A DNA stretch of 64,000 nucleotides from Tupaia tana (lineage: Eukaryota; Chordata; Mammalia; Scandentia; Tupaiidae). The notes below the pieces were generated by a model. It was not told the origin of the DNA. It did not search any database and saw nothing but the letters and a program-made list of their open reading frames with translations. This document shows, in pieces, positions 22,832-34,114 of this stretch. A program made the position numbers and the translations under genes. Numbering within the stretch: the first letter of the stretch is position 1; each line of letters begins with the position of its first letter. The stretch spans positions 96,621,501-96,685,500 of the forward strand of contig JAKSZU010000007.1 of the NCBI GenBank assembly GCA_026018925.1. Direction: 5' to 3'.

Positions 22832-23140
22832 AGAATCCTTGCAGCCATCTCCATCTCTGCCTCTGCTGCCCTTTCTGGGTTCAGCTTCACAGTTGTGAAT
22901 CTCTCTACTGCCTCCCCCCTGCCCTGCCTTCCAGACCCCAGTGCTAGTCAGGTAGGCAAAGTCTTTCTCTTCCTCTTGTTCTTTTCTGTCCCTTCTAACT
23001 TTTTTTCTCTTTTAAAAAAATAGCTTTCTGTTCCCTTCCTTGTGCTTTTCTCATGCTAATCTGTCTCTTCTTCCCTCACCTAGGACAGAATCCTTGTAGG
23101 CATCTTCATCTCTGCCTCTGCTGCCAGGTTCGATTTTTAA
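22832..23140 (+). repeat. tandem promoter monomers of the L1 5' UTR
   Basis: The string agaatccttg followed by catctccatctctgcctctg restarts after 255 bp (22832 and 23087). A related pair is at 57145 and 57389. Each unit carries a donor-like cag/gtaggc and an acceptor-like cacctag/gac. Confidence 0.75.
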
Positions 23141-24500
23141 CTTTTTTTTTAAATATGATGCAGTTTCTGTTTTTTTCTCCTCATTTTGTTCTTGATCTTT
23201 CCTTCTTTTTGTTTTCTTCATATTACTATTTCCTACTTTCTTTTTTCTTTTACTTTACTTTCTAATTTTACTGCTCAGCCCTTATGCACTGCCTAGAGAA
23301 GTCTAGATGCATAATAGCTAAACATCTGAACATTGTGAGATTTAGAGCATTATTTGTCCCTCACTGTACTGGTTGTAAAAAGAGTGAAACTCCCCTTCAT
23401 AAATCTGATTTCAACACCCCTCCTGTGATTACCACACTGGAGGACATAGTAGAAGGGAGATAATAGCACCGAATTATTTCACAGCAAAGGAAACACACAA
23501 ACTCATAGTTACAGAATGCTTCTACAACAAATTAGTCAAAAGTGAATACATTACCAAATGACTAAAAATCAGAGAAAACCTCAAGGATGACAGAATCGAG
23601 GAATACATCTCCAGCAATGGAACACTGTAACTCATATCCAAGTACAGAAAATTAGAGGATATTACTGAAATGTCAGAAAAATAATTTAGAATACTTAGGT
23701 AACAACACTCGATTAATTGCAAGAGAAAAGAGACATTGAGCTCTGAGAGATGATGAAGTAATTCCAATATGAAAGAAGAATTAGACCCCATAAAAAAGAA
23801 TAAAATGGAACTGTTAGATATGAAGGCTGTAATATGGAGAATCAAAACCTCCCTCAAAAGTATTAAAAGCAGGTTAGATCATAAAGAAGATCAAATCTCA
23901 GACATAGAAGACAAAACCTCTGACCTAGAAAAAATTATCAAAAATACTGAGAAAACAGTCAAGAAAACTGAGGATAATATACGAGAAATACTGGATACCA
24001 TGAATGGCCCAAACATCTAAATAATTGGTATCACAAAAGGTGAAGAAACTATTAAGTGCATTGAAAATCTTTTCCATCAAATCCTGGAAGAAAACTTTCC
24101 AAGTCTAGAGAAGCATTCAAACATTCTGACCCAAGAAATACAAAGAACCCTAACAGAATCGATCCAAGAAGATCCTCTCCACAGCACATCATAGCCAGAT
24201 GAGCCAAAACCACAGACAAAGATAAGATACTGAGACTGGTAAGAGAGAATTGTCAAGTCACTTATAAAGGCTATCCCATCAGGCTAACACCGGACTGCTC
24301 ATTAGATACAATGCAAGGAAAGAAAGAATGGGGAAATATATTCAAAGTGTTAAATGAAAAGCAATTTCAACCAAGAATACTATACCTGGCAAGATGATCC
24401 TTCATATGGGAAAGATAAGAGTGTTCTCAGATAAACCAAACCTGAAAGAATTTACCACCTCCTGATTAGTTTTTCAAAAGGTTCTGAAGGAAGTGCTATA

Positions 24501-24501
<1 letters not shown>

Positions 24502-24539
<38 letters not shown>
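24502..24539 (+). repeat. 38-bp A tract between L1 ORF1 and ORF2
   Basis: Uninterrupted A run inside the L1, not at its 3' end. Confidence 0.95.
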
Positions 24540-24541
<2 letters not shown>

Positions 24542-24960
24542 CACAAACCTAAAAATCAGACAGACGGTTATAAGATAACAAAAAAACAATCAAGAAAAAG
24601 GCTCACTTAATGATAGGAACATGTTCAGAAATATCAATAACAACATTGAATGTTAATGGATTAAATTCTCTAATTAAGAGACACGGACTGGCTGAATGGA
24701 TTGGAAAAAAAAAAAACAAAAAAAAACAGAAACCTTCTATCTGTTGCCTACTTAAAAAAAAGGTATCCCATGCAAATGTAAACTACAAAAGATCCAGACT
24801 CGCTATACTGATTCCGGACAAAATAGGCTTTAAGAAAAAAACCATAAGAGACAAAGAAGGGCAGTATATAGTAGTAAAAGGGCTAATTCTTCAAGACGAT
24901 ATAATGCTTAGAAATATTTATAAACCAAACTCAGGAGCACACAAATATGTAATACATGAG

Positions 24961-26789
24961 ACAGAAGGCTGGGAGCTGAAGAGGATGAGAAAAAAAGAGC
25001 CAGGACTGGCTTTTTCCCAGTGGAAGCAGAGCCCTGCCTATTGTTCTGTCTCTTCCATAGTGCTGCTTTAGGATTTGCTCATCTTATCTAGCCCTTCATT
25101 TTCCTGCCTGACTACTTTGCTTACACTCACAGGACCTTCCCACAGTTTCATCTGTCTTCATATTATTGCCACCCAGAGAAATATGACAAGTAACAGGGAT
25201 CTGTTTGGGATACTAGCCTGGGTAGTCTCACCCAGGGCCACTCTGAAACTCTTGCTCCTAAATACGCTGTTCAGTAACTGCATTCTTTCGACCGTAGACA
25301 CATACTCACACTTCAACTTAGAGACAGTGAAGCACTGGTGACATTGAGGGCTTCCCACTACTCCAGTGCTGACACCATCTTGACCAGAAAGACCAGCTTC
25401 TCAGTGCCTGCTCTCTGTCTCTCCCTTCACCCTCCCCTAGACAACAGATAGCAGAGAAATCCTTCTTTGAGCAGGTGTTGTGTCCTCCTCAGGCAGGTAG
25501 GTAAAGTGAAAGAAGAGAGAAGCAGAAAGTGGCTATGTGGAGGGAGCTCATTTAGTCCCTCCCAGAAACTTCTCAGAGAGCACCACAGACCACAGAGCAA
25601 GTTCTCAACTCCTGCACCATAGACCAGAATCCCGAGGCCTCACAGAGCATCACTGCTTTCAGAAGCTCAAGATTGAGGCATCTCAAGGTAGTTCCAGTGA
25701 AGCTACAGGGGGAACCTGTGAGGGAAGAACAGCGGCTACAGAGGGTCAGGCGACCCCAAGCATGTGCCCACCTTTCCCTGCCTGCATGGGCCATTTTCTG
25801 TGTGGCTGGGCCATACTTGGTGCAGGTTTTCTATGACCTGGACAACTACAGGGGCAAGAAGGGGCAGCATGTTGGATGTAATGTCCCCTTCACATAGCTC
25901 TATCTAGGTGGAGTTAGCCTGCCCACCCCTTGCTGCCTACTTTCCAGTCCCCATGCTCCCTATCCTCACCCATCAGACAAGAGGCAGCTGAGTACCCAGT
26001 CCATAATATGCGGCCATTTCTAAACTCACTTCTGTTGATGAACCCTTCTCTACTGCTGCTGTGACTCTGTGATGTTAATCCACCATCTCTACCCCTCACT
26101 AATTAATGGCTGCTCCCTGGACAGTGCTTAGAACCCAGCCCATGTGCAAACCCAGCCGCAAGTGACATTCACGAGCAAAGATAAAAGGCTTTTTTTTTGC
26201 CTTTCATTCAGTGTCATCACTCAAGAGAAATCTTCAGAGATTCAGAGTTTCTAAATATTAAAAACAGAGAAAATTCTGCATTTGTACTAAAAACCAAGAG
26301 CAAACCCAAAAGACCCTGAGTGGCTAACATGATCTCTGAGTCCCTCACGTTCCGTGGGACAGAACTGAACTATCCGTTCCCCATCCGAGGCTCTCTTATT
26401 TGTTGGTTTGCGGTCCAGGAAGGTTGTGTCAAGTGGTAGCTCTAGGAAGAATCTTCTCCACACTCAGCAGGAATTACTCAAGCCTGATTGTATGTGAGAT
26501 AGAAGGCAGACATCTGAAGAGGAGATGAGAACAACAGAGGATGTAAGAAATACAGTATAAATATAGGTATGTTAGAAAATGTGAAGGGAAACAAATCCCA
26601 ATTTTAAATATATATGTTTTTATTCTGCCTAATTGAGAATGTAATGTCTGAGCAAAGACTTGAGGTATAAATAACAGAAGGGCTGCCTGAATTCCCAGTC
26701 ATACTCTGTGGTGAGCATGTGTTTTAAAGTTAGATTTACAGTTTCCATATCTCTAAACAACTGGTATCTAGAAAATGCATTTCTTTTTT
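24961..26789. other. no gene recognised
   Basis: Unique-looking, moderately GC-rich at 25480-25900. Frames of 60-100 codons exist at 25537-25897 (+) but I recognise no domain. Confidence 0.35.
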
Positions 26790-26955
26790 TCATTGTTGAT
26801 TTAATTGTATTTGCTCTAATTGTTTAATTTTACCAGAGGAAAAAAAAAAACAGAGAGACAGAAAATGAAAAAGCAAGTCACTAGATCCAGGACTTGAACC
26901 ACATTCAGCCATGTGCGAGTCTGGCACCTCAGCCACCATGCCACCAGCCAAACCA
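26790..26955 (-). mobile_element. tRNA-derived SINE, short form
   Basis: Tail-like T/A-rich left part, ccagaggaaaaaa, purine-rich block, aagcaagtcactagatccagg, head to ccaccagccaaacc. Confidence 0.72.
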
Positions 26956-27235
26956 GGAAATAAATTCCTAATCAAAGTAAAAATTGTCATGTGTATGATC
27001 CAGACATTCCACTCCTGGATATCTACCCAAAGGATAGGAATGCACTCAGTGAGAAAAACATGTGCACATCCATGTATATTGTCACATTATTCACAATTAT
27101 TAAGACACGGAACCAACCCAAAAGTCCATGAAAACATGAATCCATTGAAAAAGTGTGGAACATATACACTACAGAATACTACTCAGTCATAAAAAAAGAG
27201 AGACACTGGCATTTGACAGAAAGTTGACAAATATG
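26956..27235 (+). mobile_element. LINE-1 3' fragment (end of ORF2)
   Basis: gacattccactcctggatat, ctacccaaaggataggaat, attcacaattattaagacac and gaatactactcagtcataaaa are the hallmark L1 3' segment. It may be the other end of the L1 at 22829-24960, which lies in the same orientation. Confidence 0.88.
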
Positions 27236-28294
27236 GTTACTAAGTGAAGATTTATTGCCAAGCTGACCTTAAGACCTCAGCCTTGCAAAACTGTTTAGTA
27301 AGAGGAAGGTTCTCCCACAGCTACTCCCCAGTCCTCATCACGACCACTGCCCAACGCAGGTCTGTCCTCCACAGCATCCACAACTAAATCTCTCCTGGCC
27401 TCTTCCAGAAATTCTCCCCTAAGAGAACAGTACTTCACAGGTGATCCGGTCTGAGTGGTAACTGGCCTCACATAGTCATTCCACACACAGCCACAGGCCT
27501 GAGCAGGTACACACCATCACTTTTCTTGGACCAGGCAGGACCCACCTGGGAAGGTCCCGGGTTCCTATCCTGAGGTTTCCCTGCTCAGGCTGTACCCATG
27601 ATGGCATCAGGGAACCAAGATCAACATGAGTGTGAGTGCGTGTCCTTCCAGAGAGTCAACCCCCTTCTTCCAAGACCCAAAGGGACACTAGGCAGAAAGA
27701 CATACTGCTGAACCTCTTGAACCGTCTGTTTTCTAAGATCTCTGGCCGGCCTTCAATCACATCTCACATGGCAATGTCCTGAGCCTTCATTGTTCTACAT
27801 TTTTTTTCTTTTGGATAAGTGTTTTTTAAAGCTAAACCTCAAAGTAGGTCTAAGAGAGGTTCACTTCAACCCACTCTCCACACCATAGGAGGGACAGCTG
27901 CTTTTTCAGGAACCTGACCACTGACAGACACCAGTCGTGCAGAATGTCATGTCTCTTTTATTTGTGGATTGTCAGTCATACAGAGAGGACTGTGATTTCT
28001 AGGCAGGGCACCAAACCTCTCTGAGGAAGCCAAGTTAACTCCTCTTTACCATCCACCTGCCCACCTGTCCTGTACCATCGTCCTGCCCACCTTCACCTCC
28101 CTGCCTCCCCCATTCTGCATTGAAGGACTTCTCGGCAGCACATGAGCATGCGCCTTCCTGAACTGCATCACCTGAAACACTGAGCCCATCACTGAGGAGA
28201 GGAGAGTTCTCTGAGGGTGATCAGAAGCTGACGGGGAAGATGGCCCCAAGTCACAATAGTGTGGCCTCCATGGATGCTGAGGTGCAAATGGAAT
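27236..28294. other. no gene recognised
   Basis: Unique-looking sequence. No exon or repeat I can name. Confidence 0.3.
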
Positions 28295-28485
28295 TGCCTC
28301 ACACTGAAAAGCTTCTCCTGAGCCAGGGAAACATTAAGAGACTGCCTAAGGAGTGGGAGAAAATGTCTGTAAACCTCCATGAGACGAGGCATTGGTATCT
28401 GGACGAGACAGGGAAGTCAAATCACCAGACAGCAAGAAAACAAATAACCTGACGAGGAGCGGGCAAAGGGTCATCAGGGACCTTT
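28295..28485 (+). mobile_element. old LINE-1 fragment (ORF2)
   Basis: gaaaagcttctcctgagcca, agactgcctaaggagtggga and gagaaaatgtctgtaaacc align with the L1 segment aaaagcttctgcacagca ... cctacagaatgggagaaaat, followed by the diverged agcaagaaaacaaataacc. Confidence 0.65.
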
Positions 28486-29528
28486 GAACTCCTTCCCCAA
28501 ACAAGGCACACACATGGCCAGGCCCTTCTCCTGAGGCCACACTGGCCGCGCTGGGGCGGCTCCATGGACACCTGAGTACCCCATGTCCATGATGAATCCA
28601 CTGGTTGAGCATCTGCCTAAAGCCCAGGGCCAGCCCAGAGCCACAACCTCACCTGTCACATGCCGCGTGCCCGTCTCTGTGGGACCCATCATAGATGGGA
28701 CAGGCAAGCAGTGCCCAGTGCCTGCCCCGGGTGCCAGCCTGGCTGCAGCACACACTACTTCTGCCTGTGTGTGGCCGCCTATGCTCTTAGAGCGCACAGC
28801 CAATCGGTCCCACTGCAGTGATGGTGACAGTCCCATGTTAGGCCACATTGCTGCCATTGAGGCCAAGTTGCTGCCACCCTCGCATCCTTACAACTGACAC
28901 CACTGCTTCCTCTGACCCTGGGGAAGGGGTGGGAACCAGTGGGGTCCAGTACAGGAGCTGTCACCTTGACTCACATTGCTAGAGTATGGGAGAGTGCCAT
29001 GTGAGGTAGCAGAGCTCTGTGGAGGGGCAACTTGGAGGGTGCCAGGGACACTGACTTCAGCTTGAAGCTGTCCCAGAGGTCTCGTCCTCTCTCCTCACTC
29101 CCCATGGCTGCCATTCTTGTAGCAGTTTCCTCAGCATAGTGGCCCTTCGATGTCAGTGCCCCTTCCTCTCCAGGCCTGTCCATGGTGTTTCATGATATAC
29201 CTTTGCCACGAGTGTATTGAAGACGCTGACACTGTGTATGTAATACTCAAACTCTGAATGAAGTATATTTGTGTATGTATACACAGGTAACTTAAATAAA
29301 TTAGAAAAATAGAAGTCTTATGTCTCCACACATCATCTCACTGACGTAGTAACTATGCTGTCTCCAGAGCAGGGTAATGGAAGCTCTTAAGTAGCTGTCT
29401 CTTTGCTTACTTGCCCACTCTGCATTTTGAGGTCGACATTCTCTACCCTCTCTGGCATGAAGCTCTCTGGATGTAACTCGGCATCTAATTCTCTAATTTC
29501 CCCACAGAAATTTACAGAATTAGATGAT
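28486..29528. other. no gene recognised; right part of spacer
   Basis: GC-richer stretch (28500-28980) with an open frame of 104 codons (28583-28897, +). I do not recognise it and cannot tell a decayed pseudogene from chance. Confidence 0.3.
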
Positions 29529-29598
29529 CCCCAGACTTCCATGTGGCCTCCAGCATGACAGAGCAGCGTGCTACTGCTGCACCACCGTGGCTGAAACC
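29529..29598 (-). mobile_element. old SINE cut at the inner arm boundary
   Basis: Only the head remains (ccccagacttccatgtggcc to accaccgtggctgaaaccc). The rest of the element exists in the left arm at 21860-22015. Confidence 0.75.
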
Positions 29599-30605
29599 CA
29601 CACATGTTCTAACTTACTTATTTTTGCTGTCATTTTTATAATTTCCTTTCTTTTTACATTGAGTCTATCCTGTTTCTTACCCTCCATAAATCTTTTTTTC
29701 TTTTAAGTTGGATACTTACATTTTTATTTTTCCAAATTTTATATTTTCTGCTGGAATTAATTTTAACTTAAACAGTTTCCTCCGAATGTTGCTTTTACAG
29801 TACCTCACAAATATGAAAATATAGTATTGTTATTTTTTTTTCTATCTGATATAGCATACTTAAAAATGTTCATTCTGTTTTCCTGAATCTCTCCCACTGC
29901 TATGCATTTAGGTTTCTGAGAACCCATATTGTATGCTGTAAAGACATATAATGATTAAATATAAATTTTTAAAAGTTATTTTTAAACATATTAAGCATGA
30001 ATTCCTTTTATATCTTTCCAACTTTGTTATTAGTAAAGAAATTGACTCTATTATGACAATTTTTAAAAATTTGTTGATTTGGGAATCTCTTGTGGACCCT
30101 TATTAACTGGGTGTCCTGGAGCAAGTTACTTAATTTCTCAGAGTCTCAGTTTTGTCACCTATAATATAGAGTAAAGGTACTTGCCGCATGGTTATACTGC
30201 AGTACCTAATAAGATGATTCACGTAAAGGCGCTGGCAGCCTAACAGAGGCTGAGTAAAACATAGCTCTATGCTGTAGGAGAGCTGGAGAGGGCTTTGAAA
30301 TAACTGACGTGAGCTCTTACTTACATAGAGTCCTCTAGACACGGGGACCTCCTAGGACAGAGTAGTTAATCTGTTGGTTTTCCACATATCCCTCCTGCCA
30401 GAAGGTGAGTATCCATCTCTGGGGCCACAGAGAAGTGTATGGATCTACACACTCAGGGAGAGGAACCTACTGTGGGGCAGGGACTGATGAGAAAAGAAAC
30501 TGCCCCAAAGGAGCAAGGAAGGGTACAGATAGGTCTGGAAGAAACCCATAATTCCCTGTCTTGCTCAGGAGGGGCCAGAGCATTCAAGGGAAGAACTGCA
30601 GTCAG

Positions 30606-30790
30606 CACGCCGGGCACGTGTGCGTGCGTGCCCAAGATCCCGAGAGGAGAATGGAGGAGAAGGGATTGTGGTGTGGCCGTCCCCCCTGGGGGGTGATTTC
30701 TCGCTTTCTGTCTCTGTCTGTCTTTCTGGTGAGTGTACACACCCTGTAGCAAAAACCTCTTTAAAAAACAAAAAAAAAAACAAAAAAAAA
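30606..30790 (+). mobile_element. tRNA-derived SINE, 5'-truncated (mirrored copy)
   Basis: Mirror of 20598-20782: cacgccgggcacgtgtgcgtg to ccctgtagcaaaaacctc and the A tail. Confidence 0.88.
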
Positions 30791-31913
30791 ACTGGAGTCA
30801 GAGCTGGGGACCACCCTGCAGATGCCCTGGGGTGCCTGGGTCCCCAAGAAATGATCCTGCCAGTACCACCGCAGGAACGAGCTGTGACAGAGAGGGCACC
30901 ATCAGGAAACCATGCAGCCCAGTGTGTGGATATGTGTGCACATGTGTATATGTGCTTATGCACAAACACGTACATACATGCATGTGTATGGGCATGCATG
31001 TGTATTCATATGTGTGTGTGTGTGTGTGTGTGTGTACATACGGGTGTGTGTAGATGTGTGTATCAGGAGTGGAAAAAGGGGACACAGAGGAAAAGAGCCC
31101 GCTTGCACAGTGGCATAGTGTAAAGTAGAGCTCAATCACAGGGCAGACACACTCTCAACCCAGGTGTAACCACTCTGGATTCTTTTTAAAGCCTCAGCTT
31201 GCTTCAGGATCGGAGAACATGAGGGCAGTGGAAGCAAGGTACAAAGTGGAACAGCAGCTGGGGGTCCCCATCCCCCACCCTTTGTCTCCTCTGAGTCTCC
31301 CCTATCATAAAACCCTGACCACTGTTTTGTTGGAGCTGCCTTGACAGTTTTCAGTCTCACAGATCCTTTCCTTGAACAGGGTCAACCACATCTTAACATA
31401 TCATAAAATGAAAAATGGGTGGAAAATGGGAGTTGCATAAAGACTGAAAGGAGAAATCGTCCACAAACTAAGTTGGAAACATTGAATCTCCAAGTTGCAA
31501 ACTTCCTGAGCGCACCCTGCAGATGGCCTTTTAATAAATAGCTACAATCGTTACACTGAGGAAGCATCCCTGCAGTAGTTGAAGAGTTTACATCCATGAG
31601 AATGAGGAGCCTTTAAAGGGACCACCTGGTTGTACTCTCTGAAGATAGAGGTTCAGCCCCTCCCTCACTCTGGGTAAAGAGCCCTTGCCATTGTTTTCTG
31701 TTCCCCAACAGTTGAAGCAGCATTTTTTACACTTAAGTTAGGTGGAAGAACTTTCTAACTTATAGACAAAATAAAATATTCCCCTGAATTTTACATTGTT
31801 CAAAAAGAAATGAGTGTGAGGGGTTTCAATTTAGAACCACTTGAAATAGACCAGAGTTTCCATCTGTGTTTCTTTCAGTCTGGTTTAAAAAAAAAAAAAA
31901 AAAAAAAGTCATG

Positions 31914-32171
31914 GGACCAGAAGTTAGCATAATGGCTATGTCTCTGAACTGCCATGTAGTCGACTGAGGTTCGCATCCCGGACCCGGTGGCTTAAAACTC
32001 AAGCCGGGTGCATGTGCGTGCGTGCCCAAGATCCCAAGAGTAAAATGGAGGAGAAGGGATTGCGGTGTGGCCATCCCTCCTGGGGGGTGATTTTTCACTT
32101 TCTGTCTCTGTCCCTGTCTGTCTGTCTGGCGAGCACACGTGCCCTATAGCAAAAACCTCTAAAAAAAAAAA
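31914..32171 (+). mobile_element. tRNA-derived SINE, complete, spanning the outer arm boundary
   Basis: Starts gggaccagaagttagcataatgg and ends gccctatagcaaaaacctct plus A tail. TSD aaaaaaagtcat on both sides. It crosses 32128, where similarity to the left arm ends, so this locus predates the duplication. Confidence 0.92.
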
Positions 32172-32234
32172 CCAAAGAAATGAAAAAAAGTCATTGCATT
32201 TATGTGCACAGATTTCAGGCTTTTGTGTTTGTAT

Positions 32235-32500
32235 TTTTTAAGGTTTTGCTATAGGGCATGTGCACTCACCAAAGACAAAAAGAGAGAATGAGAGAAAGTT
32301 TGAAATACCCTCCACACACACACATGCACATACACAGATGGCTATGCCACAGTCCCTTCTCCTATAGGTTCCTCTCAGGATTTTGGGCAAGCATGCTCCG
32401 ATTTTAGTTGTCATTTTCAAGCTGCCATATCCAGGACTCAAACCACAAAGTTGGCCATGTAGAATTCATCTCCTTAACCTCTACACCACCTGCTGGTGTT
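32235..32500 (-). mobile_element. tRNA-derived SINE, diverged
   Basis: taaggttttgctatagggcat at the left; accacctgctggtgttcagg at the right. Confidence 0.82.
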
Positions 32501-32525
32501 CAGGCAAGTTTTTTCGTTTTGTTTT

Positions 32526-32779
32526 GTTTTTGGAGAGGTTTTTTGCTATGGGGTGCGTGCACTCGCCAGAAAGACAGAGAGAGACAGAGACAGAAAGTGA
32601 GAAATCACCCCGCGTGGAGGATGGTCATGCCATAATCCCTTCTCCTCCATTCTCCTCTTGGGATCTTGGGCACGCATGCACACACGCCTGGCGTGAGTTT
32701 AAGCCACTGGGTCCGGGACTCGAACCATGGTCGACTACATGGGAGTCCAGCAACATAGCCATTACGCCAACTGCTGGTC
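32526..32779 (-). mobile_element. tRNA-derived SINE, long form
   Basis: ggagaggttttttgctatggg at the left; gccaactgctggtcc at the right. Confidence 0.9.
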
Positions 32780-33159
32780 CTGCTCAGGAATGTTCTTGAT
32801 GTTGCATTTTCAGCCAGAATATCCAGATGCTTGAGTGAAACCTCTGTTGTAATTGGGTGAAGACACCAAGACTAGTGAGTTTCTATTTGCTATGTTAGGA
32901 TTACACAAGTATAAATCCAACTGAATTTGATACATCCACAGGATATGTATGAATACATTTGTGTATTAAACTGTAGACAAGTGCACAATGATGAAATATA
33001 CAGAATGTTCTGTTAGCGATAAACAGCTTGGTACATATGTAGAAAGGTTTAAGTTCCTCCCCACCAAAAATCTAAATGAGAGTGTGGTTCAATTACCAGA
33101 TCATGGGTAAAACTGGGCTTTGCTGATTACCAGAAAGTCATTAAAAATGAGTGTATGGA
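32780..33159. other. no gene or repeat recognised
   Basis: Unique-looking AT-rich sequence. Confidence 0.3.
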
Positions 33160-33348
33160 GCCAGCCGGGTGGCATGTTGGTTACAGGTGCTGGATTCTCT
33201 GTGGCTAACTGGGTGATTCCAGTCCTGAACCTGGTGACTTGAAAAACCATGCCAGGCACATGTGCATGCATGCCCAAAATCCCAAGAGGAAAGTGGCAGA
33301 GAAAGACTTTTGGTGTAGTCATTCCCCCTTGGGTGAGCTTCTACAAAA
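33160..33348 (+). mobile_element. tRNA-derived SINE, cut at its 3' side
   Basis: Head ggagccagccgggtggcatg, body to tcccccttgggtgagcttct. Directly abutted by an inverted SINE tail. Confidence 0.78.
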
Positions 33349-33437
33349 TTTTTTTTTTTCTTGTTCTTTTTTTTGGAGAGGTTTTTTTGCTATAGGGCGC
33401 GTGCGCTCGCCAGACAGACAGAGAGAGACAGAGAGAT
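33349..33437 (-). mobile_element. tRNA-derived SINE, 3' end fragment
   Basis: T run, ggagaggtttttttgctatag, gcgcgtgcgctcgccagacag, then stops at gagagataag. Confidence 0.8.
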
Positions 33438-33660
33438 AAGATTTTTGTTACAGGGTGCATGTGCTCGCCAGAGAGACAGAAAGTAAGAAATCGCCCACTG
33501 GGGGGATGGCCACACCGCAATCCCTTCTCTTCCATTCTCCTCTCAAGATTTCGGGCATGCACACACAAGCACCCAGCTTGAGTTTTAACTCACCAGGCCC
33601 AGAATGCAGTAGACTAGGTAGGAGTCCAGTGATGTAACCATTACACCCTCTGCTGGTACC
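33438..33660 (-). mobile_element. tRNA-derived SINE, long form
   Basis: gatttttgttacagggtgcat to accctctgctggtacc. Follows another SINE 3' end in the same orientation, giving two tails in a row. Confidence 0.82.
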
Positions 33661-33755
33661 AAGCCTCTAAAATTTAAAAGTATGGAAAATATATACAGCA
33701 TCTTCTCCGACCACAATGGAATTAAACTTGAAATCAACCACAGAAAGGGCCCTCG

Positions 33756-34039
33756 AGGGACCAGCAGTTGGCATAATAGCTATATTGTTGGACTCCCATG
33801 TAGTCGACTGAGGTTTGAGTCCCAGACCCAGTGGCTTAAACTTACGCCGGTGCGTGTATGTGCGTGCCCAAGATCTGGAGAGGAGAATGGAGGAGAAGGG
33901 ATTGTGGCGTGGCCATCCCCCTTGGGGAGTGATTTCTCGTTTTCTGTCTCTCTGTCTTTCTGGCGAGCCCATGTGACATATAACAAAAGCCTCTCAAAAA
34001 GAAAAAAAAAAAAAAAAGAAAGAAAGAAAGAGAAGAAAG

Positions 34040-34112
<73 letters not shown>
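33756..34112 (+). mobile_element. tRNA-derived SINE with (GAAA)n-expanded tail
   Basis: Starts ggaccagcagttggcataat and ends acaaaagcctctcaaaaag, then the tail becomes a GAAA array at about 34016-34112. Confidence 0.9.
34016..34112 (+). repeat. (GAAA)n microsatellite
   Basis: About 20 near-perfect GAAA units grown from a SINE tail. Confidence 0.95.

Positions 34113-34114
<2 letters not shown>

Larger units (their letters stand above)
22829..24960 (+). mobile_element. LINE-1, 5' part: monomer promoter, ORF1, start of ORF2
   Basis: 5' UTR-like monomers (22832 and 23087 starts) are followed by an ORF1 remnant and the start of ORF2. ORF1 is open at 23769-24020: 83 codons rich in K, E and I with heptad-like spacing, as in the ORF1p coiled coil (SDIEDKTSDLEKIIKNTEKT). 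It then meets a TAA where the RNA-binding domain (IIGITKGEETIKCIENLF) begins. After a 38-residue A run, ORF2 starts near 24610 (ITTLNVNGLNSLIKRHGLAE, then PSICCL), the apurinic endonuclease N-terminus. Part of the endonuclease is deleted after CCL, and L1 similarity stops near 24960. The element is dead. Confidence 0.88.
21860..29528. other. 7.67 kb spacer of the inverted duplication
   Basis: Single-copy relative to the arms. Holds three SINEs, the 5' part of an L1, L1 3' fragments and unassigned sequence. Intrastrand pairing of the arms would loop out this segment. Confidence 0.9.
29529..32128 (-). repeat. right arm of large inverted duplication
   Basis: 2600 bp, reverse complement of 19280-21859. 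It is 20 bp longer because of a 13-bp indel (tgtgtttctttca near 31867) and a longer A run next to the SINE. It contains the mirrored MIR, CA tract and truncated SINE. Its outer SINE is complete and has TSDs, which marks this arm as holding the original outer flank. Confidence 0.95.

Noticed and set aside
28583..28897. 104-codon frame in the spacer
   Set aside because: Protein-like composition but no family recognised; kept only as unassigned sequence.
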